In this document: one piece after another, positions 22,815-32,439 of the stretch
Layout: the number at the start of each line of letters is the position of its first letter
Numbering within the stretch: the stretch's first letter is position 1
Source: Mikania micrantha
Taxonomy: Eukaryota; Streptophyta; Magnoliopsida; Asterales; Asteraceae
Direction: 5' to 3'
DNA: 64,000 nt
NCBI GenBank assembly: GCA_009363875.1
Contig: CM018688.1
Coordinates: 55,343,001-55,407,000, forward strand
Translations under genes and position numbers: made by a program
Notes under the pieces: generated by a model
What the model was told of the DNA's origin: nothing
The model's input: only the letters and a program-made list of their open reading frames with translations
Databases searched by the model: none

Positions 22815-23972
22815 ATTAATTAGTTTTCCGTTCAAATGAAAAAAAGACATCATATGCAATAGTTTTATTTATCATGATTCTTCGCTAAATATTTTTATTA
22901 TTTTTTTTTTCCTTTTTTAGATGTAATCTCATCTGCATTATTACTATTGATAATAAATATTTCAAACAAAACCCAATGCCTAAGACATACATATATACAA
23001 TTACGAACATTAATGATGAGTTAGGAAGAGTAATAATATTTTTTTATGAATTTTGATTTTAAATAAAATCTTGAAAGTGTGAGAATTAATTAATTGATTT
23101 TGTAGATCAATTGGCAACACATGGGTTTGATTTGAGTTTTTTTTGTGGTTCCGTGTTCTACCTAATGCCGCAACAATTTTTTTTCCTTTTTTTCTCACGT
23201 ATGTATTTATATTATTAAATTAAATATTAAATTATATAATTAATAATGATACTAATTAGAAAAATATTAATGATTATCTATTTTGTTTACTTTATGTTTA
23301 TATTTTCTTGATAGTTTATTTTACGATTATGAACACATTTTTTTTGGTGTTTTTGTTATATGATTTTTTACATTGTGATATTATATTTGGGACGGATAAA
23401 CAACCGTTGCAGCCAGTTTTTTTGTCCGTGTTTTAATGTTCGTGAAGATGTAACCGCTGTCCTGATTATATACCAATATCGACTAATTTTTAACATTGTG
23501 CAATTATATGTTGGTATGTATTTCTTGCGTTTGATACTTGCTTCTGCAACGGTTTGATTTATTGTTTTATGATGTATTAACTACTATTGTATTATGTTTC
23601 TTTCTATTCTTCGATGATTATTATTTCTTTGATTTAGTGTTTTGGTTGTTCAATATGTTATATGTGTTTGGTTCTTCCATCCAAATTGTTGTTTGTTGGT
23701 GAAAGTGTTTCTATTCTTCAGTGATCAAGGTTTGTAGGTTAGGGTTTGGCCATTGAATTTCTTTTAGGCGTGCACATGTTCTTTCATTCGTATTTGAATT
23801 TTTAGGTAAGGGGATATAAAAAAATTTGGATAACCTAATAGCTGAATTGTTTATTTTTGTTGCTTAATTGTATGAAACACATTGTTCTATTGATTGTATA
23901 TTGGCATACCATTAAACACTTCTTTTAATGGCTCACCATTTCAAAACCTATAGTGTATTCGATCTAGCAACT
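22815..23972. other. AT-rich stretch without recognised features
   Basis: Poly-T runs and AT-rich sequence. No ORF, RNA gene or repeat structure could be supported. It may be decayed repeat DNA. Confidence 0.5.
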
Positions 23973-24766
23973 TGTAGGATCGGGTTGTTATCTCTAAACA
24001 ACACTTCACAAGTATTTCTTACTTAATTCTAACAGATGCGGAATGTTCTGTTAGAATGATCTCACAATTTCACTCAAAGTGACACAATAATAATCTTTGA
24101 ACAATATTAAGAACACAAGAATAATTCAAGCTCAAGGATATATTTCTCTCAAAGTGGAAGTATACAAGCAAGCACACTTCAAACAACAATACATTGGGAG
24201 GTTATATAGCCGAGGCTACAACCGTATACACTTAGGAATACAAGTTGGGTATACTAGACAAGTACATAAAGTAAAGCTTATTCTAGTATGTTGAGTGTCT
24301 TAACAGGCTAAGACACTCAGTCATGATCATTACATTAATAGACATTGACTTTACAAAGGACTATTAAATACAAAAGACATTTAATGTTGTTGATCTTCAA
24401 GGCTTCAGATGATCTTTTGCATTTAATGCAGCATGGGAGAGGTAAGGCGCTTTATCTGACTCATTACATGTTGTCTTTGACTTTACTCAGACCAGCATGT
24501 CTTGTGTCAGTACCTTTTGTACTATGAGAGTAAGCTGCTACAGTCTTTGTCAGAGGATAAACCTCGGAAGTCTTTGTCTTTAGTGCATAAGAAGATTCCT
24601 CGGAAGCAGTTGTCTTGTACAACCTTCGGCAGGAACCAGTTATCCTTCGGAAGCAATGTTGCTTCCGAAGAATCACTTCTTCCTTCCGAAGGTGTTTATT
24701 CAAAGAGACTCCTATACTTAGACAAACAAGAAGTTTGGTGAGCATCAGCCTTTATTAGTCTTTACA
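23973..24766 (-). mobile_element. young solo LTR of a copia element (794 bp)
   Basis: TGTAGGATCGGG…TCTTTACA is flanked by the 5 bp duplication CAACT (23968-23972 and 24767-24771), so the two LTRs of a complete insertion have recombined to one. An LTR of identical length at 61408-62201 differs at one base that I could find (C versus T in GGTAAGGCGC). There it is adjoined by a minus-strand polypurine tract, which sets the orientation. The minus-strand TATA box (CTATATAAC) is at about 24200-24209. Confidence 0.95.
24560..24690. repeat. CTTCCGAAG palindrome cluster in the copia LTR
   Basis: Variants of CTTCGGAAG and CCTCGGAAG recur, including an inverted repeat with 12-base arms CTTCGGAAGCAA and TTGCTTCCGAAG separated by two bases (24645-24670). 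The cluster is preserved in the sibling LTR at 61995-62130, with the same hairpin at 62080-62105. Confidence 0.88.
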
Positions 24767-24771
24767 CAACT

Positions 24772-25059
24772 TTTATGTAATATGCATTGATCACTCACAA
24801 AAGACTTACATTGTTATTATTTGGTAAAGTTAAACAAAATTCAGCAAAACAAAAAATTACTTTAGTTGCTTGATTTTTGATAGAGGTGACAATTTTTACC
24901 CATGTTAAAGGAAATGAGTTTACTTGTTGATGAATAAAAGCATGTAGAAAGGTTTGGATGTCTATTTTTGGATACAATGCTATATGCCATAAGCTTTGAT
25001 CATCCGGTATTCAGTTATATTTTTTTGTTTTTTGTTATTCATGTTACATAATTATTTAC
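24772..25059. other. AT-rich stretch without recognised features
   Basis: Lies between the solo LTR and the MITE. Nothing identifiable was found. Confidence 0.5.
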
Positions 25060-25062
25060 TAA

Positions 25063-25817
25063 GGGGCTGTTTGGTAGCATCTGAATGGGTCTGAATCTGA
25101 ATGATTCAGATTCAGACCGTTTGTTTGGTGAAAAAAAGCACATCTGAATGGGTAAAATGTCTGAACGAGAGTCTGAATGATTCAGACTTGAGAACAAGTC
25201 TGAATGAGAAAGAAGAGAAGGGAAGAGGTCTGAATGACCCTTTGAAGGTCCCGATCTACAGATTCAGCCGTAGAAGTCGCCGGCACCGCCGCTCCCAACC
25301 GAGCCGCCACCGCTCGTCCAGCGCTACCGACCACCGCCCGTCCGCGGCTCCCTCTGCCGCTCCCGTCCGCAGCTCCCTCCGCCGCTCCTCCCTGCAACAG
25401 TGGACGACAATCGAATGGGATGCGATCGACGGCTTCGCGATTGCTCGATCCATGCGACATTGGACGGCAATCGGTGGCTTCAACAGTGGCATCGACGAGG
25501 TTGCTTGATGATGGCTTCAACGGTGGCGACGGTGGCTTCAACGGTGGCGACGGTGGCTTCAACGGTGGCATCGGCGGCTTCAATGGTGGCATCGACGATT
25601 TGAAGTTTGAACAACAAGAAAATACGGGTGGGGGTTGGGGGTGCCAGGTTTCTAGGGTTTTGACAAAAAAAAATTATTTTTTATTTTTTATTTTCATTCA
25701 GACATATACAACCAAACAATCTTAACCGGTTCAGCACTTAATGGTTGAGACCATCTTAACCATTCAGACATCTTAACCATTCAGCACTTAATCGTTCAGA
25801 CCCAACCAAACGGCCCC
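25063..25817. mobile_element. PIF/Harbinger-type MITE with a GC-rich body (755 bp)
   Basis: Left end GGGGCTGTTTGGT and right end ACCAAACGGCCCC form 13 bp inverted repeats with one mismatch. They are flanked by TAA on both sides (25060-25062 and 25818-25820), the target size and sequence typical of Tourist/PIF-Harbinger elements. Subterminal TCTGAATG repeats fill the left arm and CATTCAGA/CCATTCAG forms fill the right arm. No transposase is encoded, so it is non-autonomous. The centre (25250-25600) is far more GC-rich than its surroundings. hAT is a less likely alternative because no 8 bp duplication is present. Confidence 0.85.
25508..25600. repeat. 21 bp minisatellite inside the MITE
   Basis: GGTGGCTTCAACGGTGGCGAC repeats with variation (GCATCGGCGGCTTCAATGGT). 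It gives apparent Gly/Pro-rich ORFs on both strands; I see no reason to regard them as genes. Confidence 0.8.
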
Positions 25818-25820
25818 TAA

Positions 25821-26716
25821 ATATATTTAAGCTTTGATCTGCAAGCAACTAAAACGGACCTTCATTGTGTCATCAACTCTATAATTAGGTTTATGTTTCT
25901 TTGATTTTTTAAACCTGTTTTACTTAAAATGTGTTTGGTCTTTTGATCTTCCCTGGTTGAATGCTTTATTAGCCCCTGGGTATTGGCTAATAGGTTGTTT
26001 CATGTTTCCATACATTTGTCATGTGCCATAAGCTTTAAATATCTAACATTCAATTCACTTTTTGATTGAATATGATTGAGATGTGACACTTTTTAAATGC
26101 ACAATTGGGGAAGTGGTGTTTGTCACATCTTTTAGACCTTGAACTCTAGGCAACAACATCTTCAAGTCCAGGCGATGCCAAAATTTTCCCATTTATTTGT
26201 TTTTTTGATCATTTTTCTTTTTCTTTCAATTTTACTTCTTGACATGCCCTGTGAAAAAAAAATATCAATTTCATCTTCGTGAGTTAATTAATTTTCTTCT
26301 TTTTCTTTGGACTTTATTACTCAACCTTATCTCACTTTGAACCTTGAGTATTTATATCCACTGTAGTTAATGTAGTATTTATAATCTAATGTTTCATTAT
26401 ACTTTTTTCGTTAATTTAAAAATTAATAACATGGACGTGCTGGTATCATGAATAATGCATGCAACCTACATCGACTAAAACATTAATGTAATTCATACTT
26501 GTTGTAATGTAATGAAAGATTTAATAATCAAATAGAAATTTAATACATTTGTATCGTTATGTAATTGTTTTTTTGAATCACGATTTTCTTATAACACGTT
26601 ATATTGTGTGATGTCACTTTTGATTTTGTTGAATTTTTACAACTGTGTTTTCTATCTATGTTCTAACTGCAAAGCACCAGTTTGAGTCATAACACCCGCT
26701 ACTACGCGCAGGTAAG
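25821..26716. other. AT-rich stretch without recognised features
   Basis: No supported ORF, RNA or terminal repeats were found. Poly-T and poly-A runs only. Confidence 0.5.
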
Positions 26717-26739
26717 TTGCTAGTTTGTAATAAAAAGAA

Positions 26740-27290
26740 AATCGGTGAAGATTACCTAGGTGCATCTATGCACTTCTCATTTCCACATCCAGGATTATAT
26801 CAACTAACTCATCCAACAATTTCTCCAGTTATTGATCACACCACAATAAGCTATACACTAGACATTGCTTCATCAAGAAATTCTGCTTCAACTTCCAATA
26901 ATTTCCTAGGCATCATCCCCTGTGAGACAAATCATCCTTCTGAACAAATTCTTGGTGATTTGAATAAAGGAGTTCAAATTGGTTGTCAAGTTGCTAAGTT
27001 ATGTCTCAATGTTGTCTTTTTGTCTCTAATTAAACCTTCAAAATATCAAGATACTTTGAAGGATAGTGGTTGGGGTAGCTATGTGAAATGATCTTTTACG
27101 GTTTAAAAAACAGATTGTTTGGACTCTTTACCCATCACCAAAAGGTGAATACCTTATTGGTACAAGATGAGTGTTCAAAAATATAACTGATGGCAGAGGA
27201 ATAGTAGTCAAGTTCAAGGTTGTTGCCAAGAAAAAGGAATTATGTCATATCCTAATCGATGGCGGAATATATCCAGGCGTGAGTTTGATT
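26740..27290 (+). pseudogene. copia pol scrap (integrase-RT linker and RT start)
   Basis: In pieces across two frames: HPSEQILGDLNKGVQ (about 26930-26975), the linker seen in many plant copia elements; then LIKPSKYQDTLKDSGW (about 27028-27075); and, after a stop, FKKQIVWTLYPSPKGEYLIGTR and VFKNITDGRGIVVKFKVVAK (27100-27230). These align by eye with the segment just before and at the RT start (EPKN…ALxDxxW, VWxLVPxPxGxxxIGTKWVFKNKxD). The sequence is truncated at about 27290 with no LTR nearby. Orientation is plus; lineage not resolved. Confidence 0.7.
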
Positions 27291-27299
27291 GTTCATTAG

Positions 27300-28159
27300 C
27301 TCATGGTCTACTAATCCTGTTCTACAAACCAATGTAAAATAAATTTTAAAAATTAAACTAGGTCTACTAATCATATTCTATGTCTTTACCGTATCTTCAC
27401 CTTAGCATGTTACTTATGTAAAATAAATTTGAATTAAATACAAGTTGGTGAGTAACAAATACAAGCTACTTAAATATATAAGTTTAAAACATAAATGCAA
27501 ATATAGCTCAAATAGATATGACCTAAAGCAAGTATACTATAAGTTCAATATGTTTTCTATGGCTCTTTCACCCTTATTAACTTAATGATATGCATCATTA
27601 ATTAAAGGCTACTAGTAAGGCTATTTCACCTTTTTAATTCAAAAACATAACTTACTGATAAAGGATACTGGTACAATAATTGATTTTGGCTCTTTCACAT
27701 TCACATTAAACAGTAACATAAGTTATTTTGCATAGATAACTACTTACTATAATTGATTTTGTCTCTTTCACATTTACATTATACAATTACATAAGTTATT
27801 GTGCAAAGACAACTAGTTGCTAGATATACATGGCATAGCTAGTTATCACATAACATACAAACAAGTAGACATACAATACCATTCAAGTCAAACAACTTAG
27901 ACTAAGAGCTTACATCTATTTTGATTTTCACTCTAAAATAACATTTATTGGATAGTGACATATGTAAAATCTCTAAAGTACAAAAATGTAAAAGGAGTAT
28001 GAATGAAACTCACTTGATTGTTTCCTTAGAAGCTAGTCCTCAAAGCATTTGAGAAATGTTTGGACACGCAAAGATAATCACCCTAAAGTGTGAATATCAT
28101 AGAGTCTTAATATTGCCTAGAGTTCAAGTTTTGATGTCTTAGAAGTATGGCATACTATA
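27300..28159. other. AT-rich non-coding stretch with a local duplication
   Basis: Contains two imperfect ~72 bp tandem copies (27679-27750 and 27751-27823) beginning ATTGATTTTG(G/T)CTCTTTCACA and sharing CATAAGTTATT(T/G)TGCA. Otherwise no feature is supported. Confidence 0.6.
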
Positions 28160-28576
28160 TGTTACACAGTGGGTTTCCCAGAAACGATTTTGTAGATTTT
28201 GGTTTCATGTGTGAATGTGAACAGAACTTGCAATGGATGTAAATGAGAAAGCAAATACAGAGAACACTTGATTCATATATCTAAGAATCTTACATATGTT
28301 TACAGACATACAGACATATTTATACTAGATGAAAATGGAACAACCGTTTAGTGGTTTCACCCTCAACCGCTGATTTATCCAGTCGAGTATGGCTGCCATA
28401 TTTCATCTATTTGACCTAAAAGTCTAAAACAAAACATAATTGGTCCGCAACAATATTCACTAAATAGCCCAATAAACTAGACATTTACATGGCTTTTGGC
28501 CCATAGATATATATTGTATTTTAAGAACTTAACAACGCAATAAAACCCAAAACCTTAAATAGAATTAATGCTAACA
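28160..28576 (-). mobile_element. 3' LTR of the ARID element (417 bp)
   Basis: On the minus strand it starts TGTTAGCATTAATTC and ends CCCACTGTGTAACA, with a TATAAATA box near 28318-28327. Immediately right is a minus-strand polypurine tract TTAAGGGGGAAAA. Confidence 0.88.
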
Positions 28577-28836
28577 TTTTCCCCCTTAATTTATTTGTGG
28601 TTTTGTGTTAGATATAACTTTAGTCTTCCTTTGAAGGTTCTTCATCCTTAATGACAACAAAGTCATCAAGGTCTTCAATATTAATATTCCAAAGTAAAGT
28701 TATCAACATCATCAATGTAATCTTCATCATTATTGAAGCTTGCATCATGGCTGTTAAGTGAAGTCTTTTCCATCATGTCATTGTTGTATTCATTAGCAGC
28801 AACATCCTCAAGTTTCATGGCATCTTTGTTGTCTTT

Positions 28837-29316
28837 TTAGTTAGTAGCAATCACATCATCTTCCATAATTGCACAAGTTGGTTTATTGATTGCAGCCTTG
28901 TCTTGTTTATTGATAAATTGTGATTTGTCGCTATTTTTGTTCCTGATACAGAAAAACAACAAAAGATCCAAATAACCCAAATAGATAGGTTTGAGGTTAG
29001 CACCATATTTACTAGGAAAACCCAAATATTGAGCAATTTGATCCCACTTCTCATTTGTGAGTTTTCCAAAGCCACCCGTCGATTTCACAGACAAATACAG
29101 ATCAAGTAATCCGACTTCCATCTCTTCCGATAAAGTGGGAGGATATGATTTCACATTCGGTTGACCAATATGGTTAAAAAACCAAAAGATTATCTCTTGA
29201 AATTGCTTCTTGAGATGTTCTTTATACTTTATGATATAATTTGGAGTGTCCAACATGTCAAGAAAAATGAAACAACTTTCCAATTGTTCAACTATTGGAG
29301 CAATAATAGAATCCAT
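28837..29316 (-). CDS. ARID/BRIGHT-like DNA-binding domain protein fragment (159 aa)
   Basis: The open frame on the minus strand contains a convincing ARID signature: FWFFNHI, YPPTL, LLDLYLSVKSTGGFGKLTNE, KWDQIAQYLGF, then LKPIYLGYLDLL (about residues 40-120), about the usual ARID length of 90-100 residues. ARID domains bind AT-rich DNA in chromatin factors. The ATG at 29316 is probably internal: upstream codons continue the frame (IFEPIGEQVCEGVEFNRKDDED) to a stop near 29370, and the protease-like piece lies just beyond, so a larger protein was broken. I recall ARID proteins annotated among composite retroelement ORFs; that link is inference. Expression of this copy is unlikely. Confidence 0.75.
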   Translation of the reverse strand: MDSIIAPIVEQLESCFIFLDMLDTPNYIIKYKEHLKKQFQEIIFWFFNHIGQPNVKSYPPTLSEEMEVGLLDLYLSVKSTGGFGKLTNEKWDQIAQYLGFPSKYGANLKPIYLGYLDLLLFFCIRNKNSDKSQFINKQDKAAINKPTCAIMEDDVIATN

Positions 29317-29411
29317 ATCTTCATCATCTTTCCTATTAAACTCAACCCCTTCACATACTTGTTCACCAATGGGTTCAAAGATACTTTCACATTAACCTCC
29401 AAGATATGATT

Positions 29412-29900
29412 CTAACTTTCTTTCTTCATTTTCACAAGACATTTTTCATCCAAATTTTCAAAGTAATTGATCAAATATTTCTTCTCAACTTCTTCATCAT
29501 AACCATTCTCATAATTACCACAAGAATTTTCACTATCAAACATCCTCGTAACATAATAAACGTCCCCCTTTAAATTTACAACATACCATTGATTTGTTAA
29601 TTGATTCAGACTTAAAACATTCTTATTCTTCAATGAGGGTACATAACTAACATAAGGGATAACTCTTGTTTTTCCATTCATAGGAATTTCAACTTCACCA
29701 ATTCCTTGAGAGAACAACAAATCATTTTCGATTGTTATAGATTCAATACTGAAAAAATCTTTTAGATTTTTAAACAGATTCTTGTTTCAGGTCATGTGTT
29801 TAGGGAATGATGTATTCATAACCCAATATTCATTCAACTTCCCTAAATCAGTTCCCTTAACCAAGTAATCAATAGAATTTTTCACAGTTGAACAGATTCT
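29412..29900 (-). pseudogene. copia protease-like segment upstream of the ARID domain
   Basis: On the minus strand, YWVMNTSFPKHMT (about 29800-29840) matches the copia active-site phrase W-x-x-D-S/T-G-x-x-x-H-M-T but with Asp-Thr/Ser-Gly lost (N-T-S). It is followed after a stop by GIGEVEIPMNGKTRVIPYVSYVPSL and VLSLNQL (29412-29720), the segment that normally joins protease to the pre-integrase region. Integrase does not follow; the ARID domain does. The active site is not catalytic as written. It may be a structural domain retained in a non-autonomous Gag-like protein. Confidence 0.65.
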
Positions 29901-29907
29901 TGTTTCA

Positions 29908-30100
29908 GGTCATGTGACTTGAACCAACGCCTGCACTCCCTTACGTGAGACCATCTTTGTCCCTCGTGGTTCCTCCGAGTCCAATCGGATGCCTGAAATC
30001 AACGCCTGAACCATATGTTCGAGGCTTAAAAACATATCTGAAATTGCTACGTCAAACGGACATGAAGTTAGGGTATCTAGTGTCGAATTCCATCTTCTTC
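29908..30100 (-). other. 5' untranslated or gag remnant of the ARID element
   Basis: Between the primer site and the protease-like segment about 200 bp reads as an open minus-strand frame (29910-30116), but no gag motif is recognisable. Any gag was removed or never present. Confidence 0.4.
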
Positions 30101-30116
30101 CGTGCTCTAATACCAC
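30101..30116 (-). other. primer binding site of the ARID element
   Basis: On the minus strand GTGGTATTAGAGCACG directly follows the 5' LTR end at 30117. It is the Met-tRNA type site TGGTATCAGAGC with one change (C to T). Confidence 0.8.
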
Positions 30117-30376
30117 TGTTACACAGTGGGTTTCCCATAATCGATTTTGTAGATTTTGATTTCATGTGTGATTGTGAATAAAACTTGCAATGATGTAAAT
30201 GAGAAAGAAAATACACAGAACACTTGACTCATAAATCTGAGAATCATACATATGTTTACAGACATAGAGACATATTTATACCAGATGTAGACGGAACAAC
30301 TGTTTGGTGGTTTCACCCTCAACCGCTGTTTATCCAGTCGAGTATATGGCTGTCATATTTCATGTATTTGACATTT

Positions 30377-30591
30377 ACCAATGATCCTTAGCCCAAGTGG
30401 TTAAGGGGAGGTACCCTGTGACTTCAATATTGTGGAGGTCACGGGTTCAAGTCCTGGCATGGACAAAATAGGGGTTCCATGCTAGGCTAGGGGGTTTTCT
30501 CTCACCTATGGTGGGTTTCCTCCTATTGGGTGTAGATATGATCGGGTGGGTCTAAGACCCGTCAGTGATCCAAATTGCCGTTCAAAAAAAA
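30377..30591 (+). mobile_element. tRNA-derived SINE (215 bp)
   Basis: Flanked by a 15 bp duplication ATGTATTTGACATTT (30362-30376 and 30592-30606) and ending in an A run (from 30584). Internal RNA polymerase III promoter: A-box TTAGCCCAAGTGG (30388-30400) and B-box GGTTCAAGTCC (30444-30454), 44 bases apart. No coding capacity; it would be mobilised by a LINE partner. It lies inside the ARID-element LTR, so it is younger than that LTR. Confidence 0.95.
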
Positions 30592-30753
30592 ATGTATTTG
30601 ACATTTTGACCTAAAAGCTAAAACAAAACATAATTGGCTGCAACAATATTCACTAAATAGCCCAGTAAAGTAGGCATTTACATGGCCTTTGGCCCATAGA
30701 TATATACCATATTTTAAGAACTTAACAACACAATAACACCCAATACCTCTAAT

Positions 30754-31007
30754 TAGAGATGCGCAAACCGGTTTTTTTTAAACCGGTTCCGATTCCAACC
30801 GGTTTTTGGCCTGTTTCGGTTCGGGTTTTAACCGGTACCGGTTCGGGTTTGGCCGGGTGAAGGTGGAACCGGTTCCACTTTTTTCGGTTCCGTTTCCGAT
30901 TTCTATGAGAATCCGGAACCGACCGTACCCATCGCCCATCGGTTCGGTTTCGATTCCGGTTCGGTTCCCAGTTCTGGTTCCAAAACCGGGTTTTTTGCCC
31001 ACCTCTA
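30754..31007. mobile_element. hAT-type MITE (254 bp)
   Basis: Left end TAGAGATGCGCAAA and right end (complement) TAGAGGTGGGCAAA form 14 bp inverted repeats with two mismatches. They are flanked by 8 bp duplications CCTCTAAT (30746-30753) and CCTCTGAT (31008-31015) with one mismatch. An 8 bp duplication and a TAGNG(G/A)TG(G/C)GCAAA terminus are hAT features. The body is rich in ACCGGTTC and CGGTTC phrases. No transposase. Confidence 0.93.
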
Positions 31008-31031
31008 CCTCTGATAGAATTAAAGCCAATA

Positions 31032-32040
31032 CTGTGAAAGTACTTAAATAAAGTGTCTAAGTTTGAATGGTATGAATATGAAACACTTATTTATTTATTG
31101 AAGTAAGTAAATAGTCATCTTGCTTTTGCTTTTGATGACTACAACCTATTCCATTTTGGTTTGTAGATTTAATTTGGTTAAAATTAATGTTAGATAATTA
31201 TGTATATAAGTATTGACTAAGATAACATTTATAAATGTTTATGTAATAAAGTATTGATTAAGATATTCAGAAATGTTTATGCATAAAAATATTTATATAA
31301 CTATTTACAAGTTTTTATAGATAACTATCCATTTGTTTTCCTTAGTAATTTTAATTTTTCAAAATTAATGCTTGGTTGTTTATGTACAAAAGTGTTGATT
31401 TATACAGCGTTTAGAAATATTTATGAATAAAATATTTTAAAAGTTTATTTAAACCTTGAAATATAAATTTTCAAAAATAATTTTAATTTATTTTTTTCTT
31501 TCAAAATGTTAATTAAATATGTTTACATAATCTTATACAATAATTATGTCTATCAAACTAAAATTTATATTTTGTTATCAAAATTTAAAAAAAATTGGTT
31601 AAAAATTGATTTGATATGAATTATATAATTTTAATTACATTTATGAATTTTGTTTTACTAAAATCAAAACCTTTTTTAATTTAAAAGAAATTAAAAGTGT
31701 ATTCTTGAATTTATTAAACTTTTCCAGATTGTTACAAAAATGGATTTTAGGATTTTTGGGAATTTTTTTATGACATTTTACAAAATCTTTGGATGGAAAA
31801 GCCTAATAATGAGAAAACCGGTCAAAAACCGTGTTGGACGGGTTTCCATCCCTCACCAAACACACCCACTGGACAACTTACCACTGGGCAGAGTATGGTT
31901 TCCTAGGAGTCTCTGGTCCAAATTATAGTTTGGCCCGTTGGGAGTCTTTGATCCAAATTATTGTTATTGAGTTTTTCGGTTCCTCCCCTGATCAAAAGAA
32001 CCCTAGAAGGTTTTAGATTCAAATTTGGTTAATGGTGGAA
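31032..32040. other. AT-rich stretch without a supported gene
   Basis: Very AT-rich to about 31740. The 31885-31970 part holds a short imperfect duplication (GAGTCT(C/T)TG(G/A)TCCAAATTAT). No ORF of interest. Confidence 0.5.
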
Positions 32041-32089
32041 TCATGAGCACTTTGATATTAGGGCTTTTGTTCCTAGAGTAGCAACGAGT

Positions 32090-32280
32090 GGATTCATATG
32101 AATGAGTCATGCAAATGTTTCATTCGGGCGAATGACTCAATCTTGTGAATAAGAACATTCGTACAAATGAGTCATGCTATTCATTAATTTGTGCGAATAA
32201 TTAATTCTTAAGGGTTTAATCGTACGAATAGCTTATTCTTATGGTTCATACGTACGGATGGTTAAACATTGAAATTAAAC
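32090..32280. repeat. ATTCGTACGAAT-type palindrome cluster (LTR side)
   Basis: Repeated ATTCATATGAATGAG, ATTCGGGCGAATGA, ATTCGTACAAATGA, TCGTACGAATAG and CGTACGGATGG phrases occur. The same family recurs at 35100-35350 and 35760-35880. Confidence 0.8.
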
Positions 32281-32439
32281 AAACTTAAACATTCAACGTC
32301 AACTAGAAAACATATATAACATATAATTCATTGATAATATAAACATTATGTACATTGGTTGTTGAAGTTTTCAAAAACTTTTGTGACTTGGTCTTCCAAT
32401 CAAAACCAACGTTGATATTGAAAGCAAAGCACAACCAGA

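Larger units (their letters stand above)
28160..31031 (-). mobile_element. small LTR retrotransposon carrying an ARID domain
   Basis: Two LTRs (28160-28576 and 30117-31031) in direct orientation enclose 1540 bp. On the minus strand the order is 5' LTR, primer site (30101-30116), protease-like segment, ARID domain, polypurine tract (28577-28592) and 3' LTR. The right LTR is longer because it holds a SINE and a hAT MITE. Subtracting these and their target duplications leaves about 423 bp against 417 bp for the left LTR, a good internal check. Possible target duplication CTATA/CTGTG is degenerate. No RT or integrase is present, so it is non-autonomous, dependent on a copia partner. Confidence 0.85.
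30117..31031 (-). mobile_element. 5' LTR of the ARID element with two nested insertions
   Basis: Matches the 3' LTR from TGTTACACAGTGGG rightward. It is interrupted at 30377-30591 by a SINE and at 30754-31007 by a hAT MITE, and its far end reads AGCCAATA where the partner has TGCTAACA. The TATAAATA box is conserved on the minus strand near 30276-30284. Confidence 0.85.

Noticed and set aside
25182..25592. Pro/Leu/Lys repeat ORF on the minus strand and Gly-rich frames on the plus strand
   Set aside because: Product of a 21 bp minisatellite in a MITE with high GC content; no start context or domain.
30388..30454. Possible tRNA gene (A-box and B-box)
   Set aside because: The boxes belong to a SINE with poly-A tail and 15 bp duplications; no cloverleaf with an acceptor stem could be drawn.
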